This document shows, piece by piece, positions 9,330-17,324 of a stretch of DNA of 64,000 bases. The notes beneath the pieces are model-generated. The model ran no database searches and was not told the DNA's origin. It saw nothing but the letters and a program-made list of their open reading frames with translations. Within the stretch, counting starts at the first letter, position 1; each line of letters opens with the position of its first letter. This DNA comes from Nostoc sp. CHAB 5836 (GTDB lineage Bacteria > Cyanobacteriota > Cyanobacteriia > Cyanobacteriales > Nostocaceae). Position numbers and translations under genes: made by a program. The DNA lies in contig NZ_JAIVFV010000010.1 in assembly GCF_020829445.1 (NCBI RefSeq), positions 1-64,000 on the forward strand, read 5' to 3'.

Positions 9330-9842
9330 ATGCTGACCCATCACCGCAAGCCCGTGTGCTTATCACTTATTTCCACTGACCTACCAATCTGGTCTGTTGT
9401 CGAAACTGCCGGAACATTGTATCAAAAAGATACTGATAGATTCCATTTGTTGCTAACCGCACCGCCCTTAATTAGCTGTGAAGTAGAGAGTGTTGTAAGT
9501 CCAGAGGACACGCTTCCCCAAAGTAAGAGTAAAGCTTACGCCCCTAGCAGTCCCAGGATTTTGTGGCTGGAGATTTCCCCTTACCGGGTCATCATGACCA
9601 TGCAAGGTAACGCTCAAGTGAGTTACCGTCACTTCTGGGAACAGGGCGTTTATGGCATTAGTCGCTATTGGTTGCCAACTGAGTCATTACAACCTAACGA
9701 TCCGATTCGTTTACGAAATTTTACTAGTAGCTTAACTCTCAACGGGCATCCCTTGCCAGAACATTTGCGTCTAGAATATGAATTGTGGGCAGAAAAAGTC
9801 CAACTAGGGTGCTACATACTAAATTTGGAAATTAAACATTGA
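9330..9842 (+). CDS. hypothetical protein
   Basis: A 170-residue soluble protein starting MLTHHRKPVCLSLIS. It has no signal peptide and no membrane segment. The composition is ordinary, with several Trp residues (ILWLEISPYRVIMTMQG; YRHFWEQGVYGISRYWLP) suggesting a compact folded domain. I do not recognise the family. It is the only gene between the structured intergenic region and the convergent redoxin gene, and the unusually long upstream space may hold its leader. Confidence 0.65.
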   Translation: MLTHHRKPVCLSLISTDLPIWSVVETAGTLYQKDTDRFHLLLTAPPLISCEVESVVSPEDTLPQSKSKAYAPSSPRILWLEISPYRVIMTMQGNAQVSYRHFWEQGVYGISRYWLPTESLQPNDPIRLRNFTSSLTLNGHPLPEHLRLEYELWAEKVQLGCYILNLEIKH

Positions 9843-9924
9843 ATCGTGGGGAGTGGGAATGAAGGAGAAAGACAAGGCAGACAAGGAGAATAACCTATGC
9901 CCAATCCCCAATCCCCAATCCTTT

Positions 9925-10506
9925 TCAACCAAAATAACTGGGTTGGTTTCCAGGTTTCCATTTGATATTGCAACCAACACTCGGCTTTTGCTCGCTTGTA
10001 ACAGGTTTACCTGCTAGCACTGCTTCAATGGCTGCGCGTAAATCTGCGCCTGTTACGGGTTTACCATTACTGGGGCGGCTATCATCTAATTGTCCCCGAT
10101 AAACAAGTTGGCGTTGATCATCAAATACAAAAAAATCTGGTGTGCAAGCTGCTGTGTAAGCTTTTGCCGTTTCCTGGCTCTCGTCGTAGCATAAGGTAAA
10201 ATTAAACCCTTGTTCTGTGGCGAATGCTTGTAACGACTGTGGCGCATCATCTGGGTAATTCTTTGCATCATTAGCACTGATGGCAACGATCGCTAAATCA
10301 GTTGAAAAATAGTCTTTTCCTAACTGCACTAATTCTTGTTGGATGTGCTTTACAAATGGGCAATGCCGACAAATAAACATTACCAACAGCGCTTTTTTAT
10401 CTGCAAAGGTGGAAAGTGAAGTTCCCTTTCCAGATACCACTTCTGGTAGATTAAAATCTGGTGCTTTTGTGCCTAGTGGCAACATAGTCGAAGCAGTTAA
10501 AACCAT
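9925..10506 (-). CDS. thioredoxin-fold redoxin (AhpC/TSA-like)
   Basis: A 193-residue protein with the peroxiredoxin/redoxin fold. LGTKAPDFNLPEVVSGKG opens the domain. The active-site strand ends in MFICRHCPFVKH, giving a Cys-Arg-His-Cys-Pro motif rather than the peroxiredoxin PxxxTxxC, so it should act as a thiol-disulfide oxidoreductase. CTPDFFVFD supplies the conserved cis-Pro (TP). The C-terminal tail has one more Cys (SVGCNIKWK). The family is widespread and annotated as thioredoxin family protein; the partner is unknown. It is a single-gene unit with a GTAA-type spacing and no clear Shine-Dalgarno sequence. Confidence 0.85.
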   Translation of the reverse strand: MVLTASTMLPLGTKAPDFNLPEVVSGKGTSLSTFADKKALLVMFICRHCPFVKHIQQELVQLGKDYFSTDLAIVAISANDAKNYPDDAPQSLQAFATEQGFNFTLCYDESQETAKAYTAACTPDFFVFDDQRQLVYRGQLDDSRPSNGKPVTGADLRAAIEAVLAGKPVTSEQKPSVGCNIKWKPGNQPSYFG

Positions 10507-10590
10507 AATTTACCTGATAACTTTACGCTGATAACTAAGGGCTTTTGCTATCAGTATATTTTTACTCTACCACTAAGTTTTCCATAAATT

Positions 10591-10616
10591 AAGAGACGGT
10601 AAATTTACCGTCTCTT
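10591..10616. terminator. perfect 26-bp palindrome between hli and the redoxin gene
   Basis: AAGAGACGGTAAA followed by its exact reverse complement TTTACCGTCTCTT. It lies 35 bases past the stop of the minus-strand hli gene. It has only short A/T runs on either side, so it is a probable terminator or RNA 3' stabiliser rather than a textbook T-tract terminator. Confidence 0.6.
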
Positions 10617-10651
10617 ACATTTGTTGAGAATTAAGTTATGTTAATTAGTTT

Positions 10652-10867
10652 TTACAGGCTTGCCAAAACACCAATAATCCCGTGTCCTGTGAATACTTCT
10701 AATGCTATGAGAGAGACAAAACCAATCATTGCTAAACGACCATTGAGCATTTCTGCATAGGGAGTGAAACCAGTGCGATCGCCTTGCTCATCTATATAAA
10801 CCTTTGGCTCGATCGCAAAGTTGTTCAGTTTGCCTTGGTCGTCAATTATAGCAGTGTTTGTGCGCAT
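10652..10867 (-). CDS. high-light-inducible protein (Hlip/Scp, one-helix)
   Basis: A 71-residue one-helix member of the light-harvesting superfamily. The helix carries the chlorophyll-binding signature [13 protein letters not shown] (Glu and Arg as ligand/ion pair, Asn as second ligand), followed by a hydrophobic stretch to residue 66. The N-terminal stromal part has the Hlip motif [19 protein letters not shown]. Hlips bind chlorophyll and carotenoid, quench excess excitation and accompany chlorophyll synthesis and PSII repair. It is monocistronic with a palindrome downstream. It is usually induced by high light or stress; no NtcA- or RpaB-type box could be assigned with confidence. Confidence 0.93.
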   Translation of the reverse strand: MRTNTAIIDDQGKLNNFAIEPKVYIDEQGDRTGFTPYAEMLNGRLAMIGFVSLIALEVFTGHGIIGVLASL

Positions 10868-11067
10868 GGATTTTTCCCTGTCTTTGATTTATGTAAACAA
10901 CTGTAACAATATTATTAATATTTGTAAAGGATCTTAATCTGCTCAAGTAGAAGTCCAAGCCAAAGAAGAGATATGATGATGAATCGAGTTGAAAGCCATG
11001 TCTAAGCAACAGGCTCTACTCCTTATTTGTAAGCACTTTCAGTCACAAATTCATTCGTTAACACCTA

Positions 11068-13149
11068 ATGCATCGATTTCGAGTAGAGGTTATTGCCAAA
11101 ACACCCAACCCGCAGCAGGTGATTTATGCCGCGATGCACCAAGACTATACTGATGGGTTCGTGTTTGATGAGCGCGACTCCTGGCCCTCGGAGTCACAAA
11201 GCGGCGAAGTTATTGTTAAGCGACTTTTAGCAGGTGAAAGGGGACACTATGGGCCTCTAGAGCATCCCCAGATTGTTTTCAACTGTGGCTACTTTCCCCA
11301 CAGTGTGATGCAGCAGGCCCGTACCCATCGCGTCGGCGTATCATTTGATGTTCAATGTCTGGCATCTGATACAGAAATTACCTTCGTTAACTGTGAAGGT
11401 CAAAGTAACCAGAAATTGAAAAAAACCATTGGAGAGTTATACGACCTTTGGACTAATGGGGAAAAAGCGATTCGTCAACGGTCGATTCGCGGTAGAAATG
11501 GACAATCACCTGGTCAATATCGACGTGACTGTAAACAACGTATCCGCAAAATGCGCCTGCGAGTTCTCAACGAAGAGACTGGCTTGTTTGAAGTTGGGCA
11601 TATCAAGGACGTAATGTGTAGTGGTCTTCAGCCAGTGTACCGAGTAACTTTAGAAGATGGAAAAACTTTAGATTGCACGGTTAATCACCGCCTTTTTACT
11701 TCACAAGGCTGGCAAAGAATGGGTGATGCAGTTGGTTTGGTTACTAATCATAATGGTAGCGTAGCCAAAATGACTAAGCTATGCCATGTAATGTGTAATG
11801 GTATGGCAGTACTAGGCAATCGGCTTTACAGAAATCGAGAATGGCTGGAATCTCAGATTGCAAAAGGATTGTCTGCATTAGAGATTGCACAAATGTCTGA
11901 ATGTTCAATCAATACACTAAGAAACTGGGCTAATAGATATGGATTAACTTTAAACCAAAAAGATAGTAAATTTTCTAATGGCCATCAACCCTGGAACTAT
12001 AACTCTAATGCACTTTATCGAGATAAAGCTTGGTTAGAAGAACAACTTGATCAAGGACTTCATGCTGATGAAATGGCAGCATTGGCTAACTGCTCAATAG
12101 AAGCAATTAAAAAATGGATTTATACTTACGGATTATCCTTGAATAAGAAATCCTCTGGCACAAAAAAACCGTGGAATAAGGGTAAAGGTGGTTACAACTT
12201 AAACCTATCAGAAGAAAGTAGTCAAAAACGTATTGATAATGCCAAAAAATATACTAGAAGAGGAGAAGAATCGAATTTTTGGAAAGGGGGTACATCCACT
12301 GAGCGTGAGCTAATAGGTGCATGGACAAGGGAAATTGCGCCAGTAGTACACGACAAGTTCAACTATATTTGTCAAAAATGTAGAGTTCGGGGTGGTATTC
12401 TTCATGCTCACCATCTAGTACCAGTTTATGCCGATCAATCCTATGCTTATGACTTTGAAAATTTAGTGACTTTATGCAAAGAGTGTCACGAATCTATTCA
12501 TCAGAACAACCAAGAAACGGAATTTGCTCAATTTTATAATCCCATCATCGATAGAGAAAATTGGCAACATAAACCAAAGCCACTGGGCAAAAAACTCCAA
12601 GCGCATTCAGTCAAAGTCAAAAGTGTAGAATACCTTGGACAAAAAATGACTTATGACCTAGAAGTAGAAGGGTGTTGGCATAACTTTGTTGCTAATGGTA
12701 TGGCAGTTCATAACTCTTTCCGTTACACAGGCAACCAATTTATTGATGTAGTAGAAGGTAAGAAAGACATAGAAGATGTTTTTTATCTACGTCCCGTTGG
12801 TTATTACACTGATAGACAAGGCAAAAAGTACCACTATTCACCAGAGCAACGAGCAGCAGATTTGGAGTGGTGTCTAGAAGCAGCTAAACGATATAAAGCT
12901 GATTTTGAGGCTGGAATGTCTGAAGAACACGCAAGAGGTAAAGTGCCTTTTGATTATCGCCAGCATTTTGTAGTAAGTTTCAATTTAAGGTCTTTCTTGC
13001 ATTTTTGTGACCTGAGAAATAAGAAAGATGCTCAACTTGAAATTCAAAAATTGTGTGAAATGATGTGGCCTCATTTTGAAGATTGGGCACCAGCGATCGC
13101 ACAATGGTATGAAAAGCAGCGTCTAGGTAAGGCGAGGTTAGCACCTTAG
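11068..13149 (+). CDS. thyX: FAD-dependent thymidylate synthase ThyX, intein-containing
   Basis: A 693-residue precursor. The exteins are residues 1-96 and 550-693, which join to a 240-residue ThyX of normal length. The ThyX signature is split by the intein: RTHRVGVSFDVQ ends the N-extein and SFRYTG starts the C-extein, recreating RxHR(x7)S-type catalytic and dUMP-binding residues. ThyX makes dTMP from dUMP using FAD, NADPH and methylene-tetrahydrofolate. Splicing is required for activity because the intein cuts the active site. The gene heads a nucleotide-metabolism island that also holds a ThyA-like fusion and a dCMP deaminase. No Shine-Dalgarno sequence is obvious before the ATG. Confidence 0.95.
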   Translation: MHRFRVEVIAKTPNPQQVIYAAMHQDYTDGFVFDERDSWPSESQSGEVIVKRLLAGERGHYGPLEHPQIVFNCGYFPHSVMQQARTHRVGVSFDVQCLASDTEITFVNCEGQSNQKLKKTIGELYDLWTNGEKAIRQRSIRGRNGQSPGQYRRDCKQRIRKMRLRVLNEETGLFEVGHIKDVMCSGLQPVYRVTLEDGKTLDCTVNHRLFTSQGWQRMGDAVGLVTNHNGSVAKMTKLCHVMCNGMAVLGNRLYRNREWLESQIAKGLSALEIAQMSECSINTLRNWANRYGLTLNQKDSKFSNGHQPWNYNSNALYRDKAWLEEQLDQGLHADEMAALANCSIEAIKKWIYTYGLSLNKKSSGTKKPWNKGKGGYNLNLSEESSQKRIDNAKKYTRRGEESNFWKGGTSTERELIGAWTREIAPVVHDKFNYICQKCRVRGGILHAHHLVPVYADQSYAYDFENLVTLCKECHESIHQNNQETEFAQFYNPIIDRENWQHKPKPLGKKLQAHSVKVKSVEYLGQKMTYDLEVEGCWHNFVANGMAVHNSFRYTGNQFIDVVEGKKDIEDVFYLRPVGYYTDRQGKKYHYSPEQRAADLEWCLEAAKRYKADFEAGMSEEHARGKVPFDYRQHFVVSFNLRSFLHFCDLRNKKDAQLEIQKLCEMMWPHFEDWAPAIAQWYEKQRLGKARLAP
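11356..12714 (+). other. ThyX intein with HNH homing endonuclease
   Basis: Residues 97-549 of the precursor (453 residues). The splice junctions are visible: Cys97 starts block A (CLASDTEITF). The C-terminal block reads CWHNFVANGMAVHN, with penultimate His and terminal Asn, followed by Ser as the +1 nucleophile. Block B is present around DCTVNHRLFTSQGW. The endonuclease part has an HNH/zinc motif: CQKCRVRGG, HAHHLVPVY, then CKECHESIH. Before it are two similar roughly 30-residue helix-turn-helix-like repeats (ALEIAQMSECSINTLRNWA and DEMAALANCSIEAIKKWI), each ending YGLTLN or YGLSLN. They probably serve as the DNA-recognition part. Confidence 0.93.
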
Positions 13150-13323
13150 TATATGTCACCGCCAAAAGGGGCCGGAAATCAAAATTGCGATCACATTCTT
13201 GCAGTGTTGATTTTGTAAGTTAATTCCGTACGTGATTTCTGGTGACATCTACTTATTGGTGGTAAGTGATAGTGGATTAAACTTGCACGAATTCCGATTA
13301 GACAAAAAATCGAATACCTTTGA

Positions 13324-13715
13324 ATGAACAAATCTGCCGATGTTAGTACTAAAAAATTAATCAGTCTTGCACCAAATAATTGGGCAAGATGGGTGACAGG
13401 AATTCCCGACATTGTGACAGGCGAAATCTAGTTCAGGAAATCATGAGGTGGGATATGACAGTCTTAAGAGAGTCACCTTGGTATCAAGAAATTTTACGTG
13501 AGGGACAAGCACGAGGACAAGCAGAAGGAGAAGCACGAGGAGAAGCACGAGGAATAATCTCTAGTATCGAAACAACTTTAGAGGCGAAATTTGGCAGCGA
13601 TGGTTTGGAGTTGATGTCGCAAGTTTCGCAAATTTCTGACTTAGGGCAATTGAAAGGGATTTTACGCAGGATCGTTGTAGCAAATACAATTCAAGATTTA
13701 CGGAATGTTTTGTAG
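13324..13715 (+). pseudogene. Rpn-family recombination-promoting nuclease remnant
   Basis: Two frames carry parts of one gene. The frame opening at 13324 ends at a TAG at 13431 after KKLISLAPNNWARWVTGIPDIVTGEI. The other frame (13380-13715) carries ESPWYQEILREGQARGQAEG and the typical C-terminal segment FGSDGLELMSQVSQI followed by LKGILRRIVVANT. These are pieces of the Rpn/PD-(D/E)xK transposase-like nuclease family, whose members end in a Gly/Glu/Arg-rich hinge plus a helical tail. The N-terminal catalytic half is missing. Translation of the second frame could still yield a short protein. Confidence 0.65.
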
Positions 13716-13836
13716 GACAGAGCGATCGCACTCCGACTTTTGGGTATGATTTAGAGCGATCGCTCCAACTCCTGACTTAGAGCTAGAATCTGAATCAAAG
13801 ATTAGACTATCTCTAAATATAGACATTTGCAAGAGA

Positions 13837-14075
13837 ATGGATATTCAAAAAGTTCTACGCGATCGCCGAATTATTTCCTGTGATCCAGATATTATGAGTG
13901 GTACTTCTGTGTTTGTTGGAACGCGAGTTCCATTGCAGACTTTTTTTGACTATCTAGAAGGCGAAGCTGGTTTAACTGAATTCTTAGAGATTTTCCACAT
14001 TTGCAAACTCAGGTGTTGCAAGTTTTGGAGGTGATTGCAAAAGCAATGCTGAATAATTTAGATTTAGTGATATGA
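13837..14075 (+). pseudogene. DUF433 antitoxin, frameshifted
   Basis: The intact start MDIQKVLRDRRIISCDPDIM is followed by the DUF433 core GTSVFVGTRVPLQTFFDYLE. After EFLE the frame breaks. Inserting one base at about 13989 (GAG-ATTTTCC read as GAG-GATTTTCC) restores DFPHLQTQVLQVLEVIAKA to a stop at 14073. That is the normal ending of the family. As it stands the product stops at 14034 with 65 residues. DUF433 proteins are usually paired with a DUF5615 PIN-like toxin; none lies downstream, so this is an orphan, decayed antitoxin. Confidence 0.8.
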
Positions 14076-14109
14076 TACGGAATTATTAATTTTTGTATTT
14101 TAGCCAATC

Positions 14110-15603
14110 ATGACAGCAACGGGTAAGGCAACCCAATTCGAGTACAAAGCACTGCACAAGCCCAACCAGCTTATTTATGGTCTAGGTCAGACAGCAGTGA
14201 TTACAGGATGGACAGTAAGGCAGGCGATCGCTAAACACCTGCAACCCGAAGATTATGCTGTAATTGGGCAACTATATTCGCCCACAAGGGGGATAAACTT
14301 ACTAATTCGCAATTTGCTGTTGAATCCCCACGTCCGCTATTTGGTTGTTCTCAATGCTACGAAAGAAGACAAGAACGCTGGTGCTGGAGAGTGCTTGCTA
14401 GACTTTTTTCGTAATGGTGTTGAAGAAGCTGTTAGCGATACTGGGCGGAGAGCATGGGTAATTCGCTCTTCGATTCCTGGTTATATTGATGTTGAAATTG
14501 ATATCAATACGCTAGAAAAACTACGTCATTCTGTAGAGTGCAAAGAAGTTAAATCAATTGCTGAGGCAGTTAGGCAAGTTTTATCTTATGCAGAATTGCA
14601 ACCACTTTACCCTTGGGGAACGCCTGTAGAATTTCCCATGTCTGTCGTTGAACCAACTGTTTTACCAGGCTCGCGTTATGGACATCGAATAGAAGGTAAA
14701 ACTATAGCCGAAACTTGGGTAAAAATCATTCATCGGATTAAGACAACAGGAACAATTAGACCAACTGGCTATGATGGGAAATGGCAAGAATTAATTGATT
14801 TAATGGCAATTGTTACTGATGAGCCTGCTGAGTTTTATTTTCCTGAACCGAATTATTTACCAATTGACCGCCCTTTTCTTGAAGAATACGTTTCGCAGAT
14901 TTTAGATGATGCACCTTATAGGGAAGGGTTGAAATATACTTATGGTCAACGTTTACGTTCCTGGTTTGGGCGCGATCAAATTGACCAGGTGATTCAGAAG
15001 TTAATTGGGGAAATTGATGCTGCTAGTGCAGTGATGAATTTATGGGATGTAAAAGACCATGAAAAAGGTGGTAGCCCTTGTCTTAATCATATTTGGCTGA
15101 GAGTGGTTGATAATGAATTATCATTAACTGCAACTCTTAGAAGTAATGATATGTTTGCTGCATGGCCTGCAAATGCTTTTGCTTTGAGGGCTTTACAACA
15201 ATATATTAAAAATGAAATTTTTAAGGGTTCTGAATATGAATTGAAAATGGGGCCATTGATTACTATCAGTCAGTCTGCTCATATTTATGATGATACTTGG
15301 GACAATGCAGAGAGGTTAATTGCAAATCAATACACTGCAATTTTTAATCAGCGTAGTTATTATGATCCCTCTGGCAATTTCCTAATTGAGGTTGACGGTA
15401 AAGAGATAGTCATTACCCACACAACCCCTGGTAGTGGTGAGGTGATTAAGTCTTATCGTGGGAAAAATCCCCTCACCCTACTAAGAGATATTTGTTCTAC
15501 CTCTCCAGCAATTCAGCCTGAACATACTGGTTATTTAGGTATAGAGCTACAAAAGGCTAGTAACTGTATTAAAATTGACAAGTCTTACATTCAGGATCAG
15601 TAA
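14110..15603 (+). CDS. MtrA-like / thymidylate synthase / DUF4346 three-domain protein
   Basis: 497 residues in three parts. Residues about 35-165 resemble MtrA, the corrinoid subunit of tetrahydromethanopterin methyltransferase: AVIGQLYSPTRGINLLIRNL, NPHVRYLVVLN, and GAGECLLDFFRNG aligning with its GxxLLxLxxNG segment. Residues about 205-405 are a ThyA-type core: GLKYTYGQRLRSWFGRDQI, then GGSPCLNHIWLRV with the catalytic-type Cys and LRSNDMFAAWPANAFAL matching the RSxDxxLGxPxN dUMP loop. Residues about 415-497 are DUF4346, ending HTGYLGIELQKASN. The usual Arg of the dUMP loop is present (LRSND). It probably acts on a deoxypyrimidine nucleotide; substrate and one-carbon donor are unknown. It sits directly before dCMP deaminase, separated by a MITE. 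Confidence 0.75.
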   Translation: MTATGKATQFEYKALHKPNQLIYGLGQTAVITGWTVRQAIAKHLQPEDYAVIGQLYSPTRGINLLIRNLLLNPHVRYLVVLNATKEDKNAGAGECLLDFFRNGVEEAVSDTGRRAWVIRSSIPGYIDVEIDINTLEKLRHSVECKEVKSIAEAVRQVLSYAELQPLYPWGTPVEFPMSVVEPTVLPGSRYGHRIEGKTIAETWVKIIHRIKTTGTIRPTGYDGKWQELIDLMAIVTDEPAEFYFPEPNYLPIDRPFLEEYVSQILDDAPYREGLKYTYGQRLRSWFGRDQIDQVIQKLIGEIDAASAVMNLWDVKDHEKGGSPCLNHIWLRVVDNELSLTATLRSNDMFAAWPANAFALRALQQYIKNEIFKGSEYELKMGPLITISQSAHIYDDTWDNAERLIANQYTAIFNQRSYYDPSGNFLIEVDGKEIVITHTTPGSGEVIKSYRGKNPLTLLRDICSTSPAIQPEHTGYLGIELQKASNCIKIDKSYIQDQ

Positions 15604-15639
15604 TTTAAAAAAACTGTAATTCATATAAATAACTAGCAA

Positions 15640-15786
15640 TAAGTAAGTCGGTGAGAATAAATCAAACTAAGTTAAGTAATGTAAAAAATCTTAATATTAG
15701 TTTGTAGTGAGGGCTTCAGCCCTTAAATGAATGAGGATTTTAGTCCTCACTACAAACCTTTAATTATTTACGCCGCTCTACTTACT
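15640..15786. repeat. MITE-A variant, copy 1
   Basis: The ends AAGTAAGTCGGTGAGAATAA and TTTACGCCGCTCTACTTACT are inverted repeats. The core has the hairpins GGGCTTCAGCCC and GAGGATTTTAGTCCTC. A reversed copy is at 56175-56332. It fills the space between the ThyA-like gene and the dCMP deaminase gene and may separate their transcription. Confidence 0.75.
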
Positions 15787-15841
15787 AGGGTGGATTGCGT
15801 TGTCAGCAAGGCAGTAGAATAAAGTTTGAAATTGACAGATT

Positions 15842-16411
15842 ATGCAAGATATTTCCCCAATCGACGAACGCCATCAAAGACCAACATGGGATGAATACTT
15901 TCTGATGTTGGCTAAACTTGCAGCAACTCGTTCAACGTGTTTAGCCTTTCCCGTGGGTGCTGTGATTGTCAAAAACAAGCAGGTCGTAGCAACAGGTTAC
16001 AATGGCTCACCATCTGGTTCCGCCCACTGTACGGCTCAGGGCTACTGTTATCCAGGATTGAGTAGCTGTGATGCTAGCAAAACTTTACCATCAAGGGCTG
16101 TACACGCGGAAGCAAATGCGATCGCACAAGCAGCAAAGCATGGTACGTCTACAGATGGTGGAAGTATTTACGTCACCCTAGAACCTTGTCTGTCTTGTTT
16201 AAAGTTAATTATCTCCGCAGGGATTAAGGAAGTGTTTTATGAAACTTCTTTCAATAGCGGCGAGAAAGCCTTAGTGAGAGATTCTTTTGTCAATGAAGGT
16301 CTAGTTATCCTCAAGCAAGTTAAGCTTTCTGAAGCCACAGCAAAAAGAGCATCCTCATTCCTGCTATCTTCTACATCTGTTGTCAGTTTTGACATTGTAC
16401 AAAATCCATAA
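15842..16411 (+). CDS. deoxycytidylate (dCMP) deaminase family protein
   Basis: A 189-residue zinc deaminase. RPTWDEYFLMLAKLAATRSTC opens the domain and GAVIVKNKQVVATGYNGSPSG is the typical dCMP-deaminase segment. The zinc site is HAEANAIAQAAKHG plus EPCLSCLKLI, giving His, catalytic Glu and two Cys. The Cys/His-rich insertion (HCTAQGYCYPGLSSCDASK) matches the structural zinc site of T4 and bacterial dCMP deaminases. The reaction is dCMP to dUMP, supplying thymidylate synthase. It is followed 27 bases later by the dCTP-deaminase-like fusion, so the two are probably co-transcribed. Confidence 0.9.
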   Translation: MQDISPIDERHQRPTWDEYFLMLAKLAATRSTCLAFPVGAVIVKNKQVVATGYNGSPSGSAHCTAQGYCYPGLSSCDASKTLPSRAVHAEANAIAQAAKHGTSTDGGSIYVTLEPCLSCLKLIISAGIKEVFYETSFNSGEKALVRDSFVNEGLVILKQVKLSEATAKRASSFLLSSTSVVSFDIVQNP

Positions 16412-16438
16412 ACTCATAACAAAACATACTTATTAAAT

Positions 16439-17236
16439 ATGTTGAGTGATACAGATATTAAACAACAAATAGAAGACAGAAAAAATAATCCAACAGAGGG
16501 AATATATATAGATCCCTTTGAAGAAAAGTACTTAACCCCTGTTGGTTATGATTTTAGAGTAGGGCAAAAAGGATTTTCTTGGAAAAATAAGCGTGAAATT
16601 GATATAGAGAAAGAGAAAGAGATTGAGATTGAACCCAACGATACGGTAGTTATTGAAACCCTAGAATCAGTCAGTTTGTCTAAAGAAGTCGGCGCTACCA
16701 TACATGCAATGGTTTCAAAAGCTGTTCTTTATGGTTTGTCTCATATTTCTACCACAATAGATCCAGGATGGACAGGCAAACTGTTAATTTCAGTAAGTAA
16801 TTACCGAGATAGCTCTGTAGTACTTCGTTTTAGAGATTCTTTCTGTTTAGATAAAATCAAGGCTTTTTATACAGCGATCGGCTCACTTTGCGACGAAATA
16901 GGATTTCAGAGTTATGTTCCCCATCTAAACACTGACCCCATTGATAATCCTAATATCAGCCCTCGTCAAGTTTTTGATACTGACAAGCACCAAGTTATCA
17001 AATCTAACCTAGTTATTGCTTACATTGGTTATGCTTCGCTAGGTGTCGGGATGGAACTAGCATATGCAGATACAAATGCTATTCCAATTATTTTACTCTA
17101 CGAAAGAGGTAAAGTAATATCGAGATTCCCTCGTGGTATACCTACTGTATTTTCTGAAATCGAGTTCAAAGACTATAAAGATGCTTTGACTCAACTTGAG
17201 AGTGTTTTGAAACAGTGGAGACAACAGCACAAATAA
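16439..17236 (+). CDS. dCTP deaminase/dUTPase-like domain fused to a nucleoside deoxyribosyltransferase-like domain
   Basis: 265 residues in two parts. Residues 1-128 follow dCTP deaminase: MLSDTDIKQQI, the YLTPVGYDFRVG start, and ISTTIDPGWTGKLLISVSN, equivalent to the PGWxGhI signature. The usual SRSS phosphate loop is replaced by VSKAVLYG. Residues about 140-265 resemble the nucleoside 2-deoxyribosyltransferase/DNPH1 fold: FYTAIGSLCDEIGFQSYVPH, then DKHQVIKSNLVIAYIGYASLGVGMELAYAD, with the Asp and Glu expected in that site. The junction (RFRDSFCLDKIKAFYT) is abrupt: the end of Dcd and the first strand of the transferase are missing. It could be a genuine fusion, or a deletion product of two genes. 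Confidence 0.7.
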   Translation: MLSDTDIKQQIEDRKNNPTEGIYIDPFEEKYLTPVGYDFRVGQKGFSWKNKREIDIEKEKEIEIEPNDTVVIETLESVSLSKEVGATIHAMVSKAVLYGLSHISTTIDPGWTGKLLISVSNYRDSSVVLRFRDSFCLDKIKAFYTAIGSLCDEIGFQSYVPHLNTDPIDNPNISPRQVFDTDKHQVIKSNLVIAYIGYASLGVGMELAYADTNAIPIILLYERGKVISRFPRGIPTVFSEIEFKDYKDALTQLESVLKQWRQQHK

Positions 17237-17324
17237 AAATCCTTACCAGCGCTATTCTCGTCCACTTAAATACTACCGGTGGTAACTCACCTTTTGAGCA
17301 ACTTATCAATTGGAGATGGATTGC

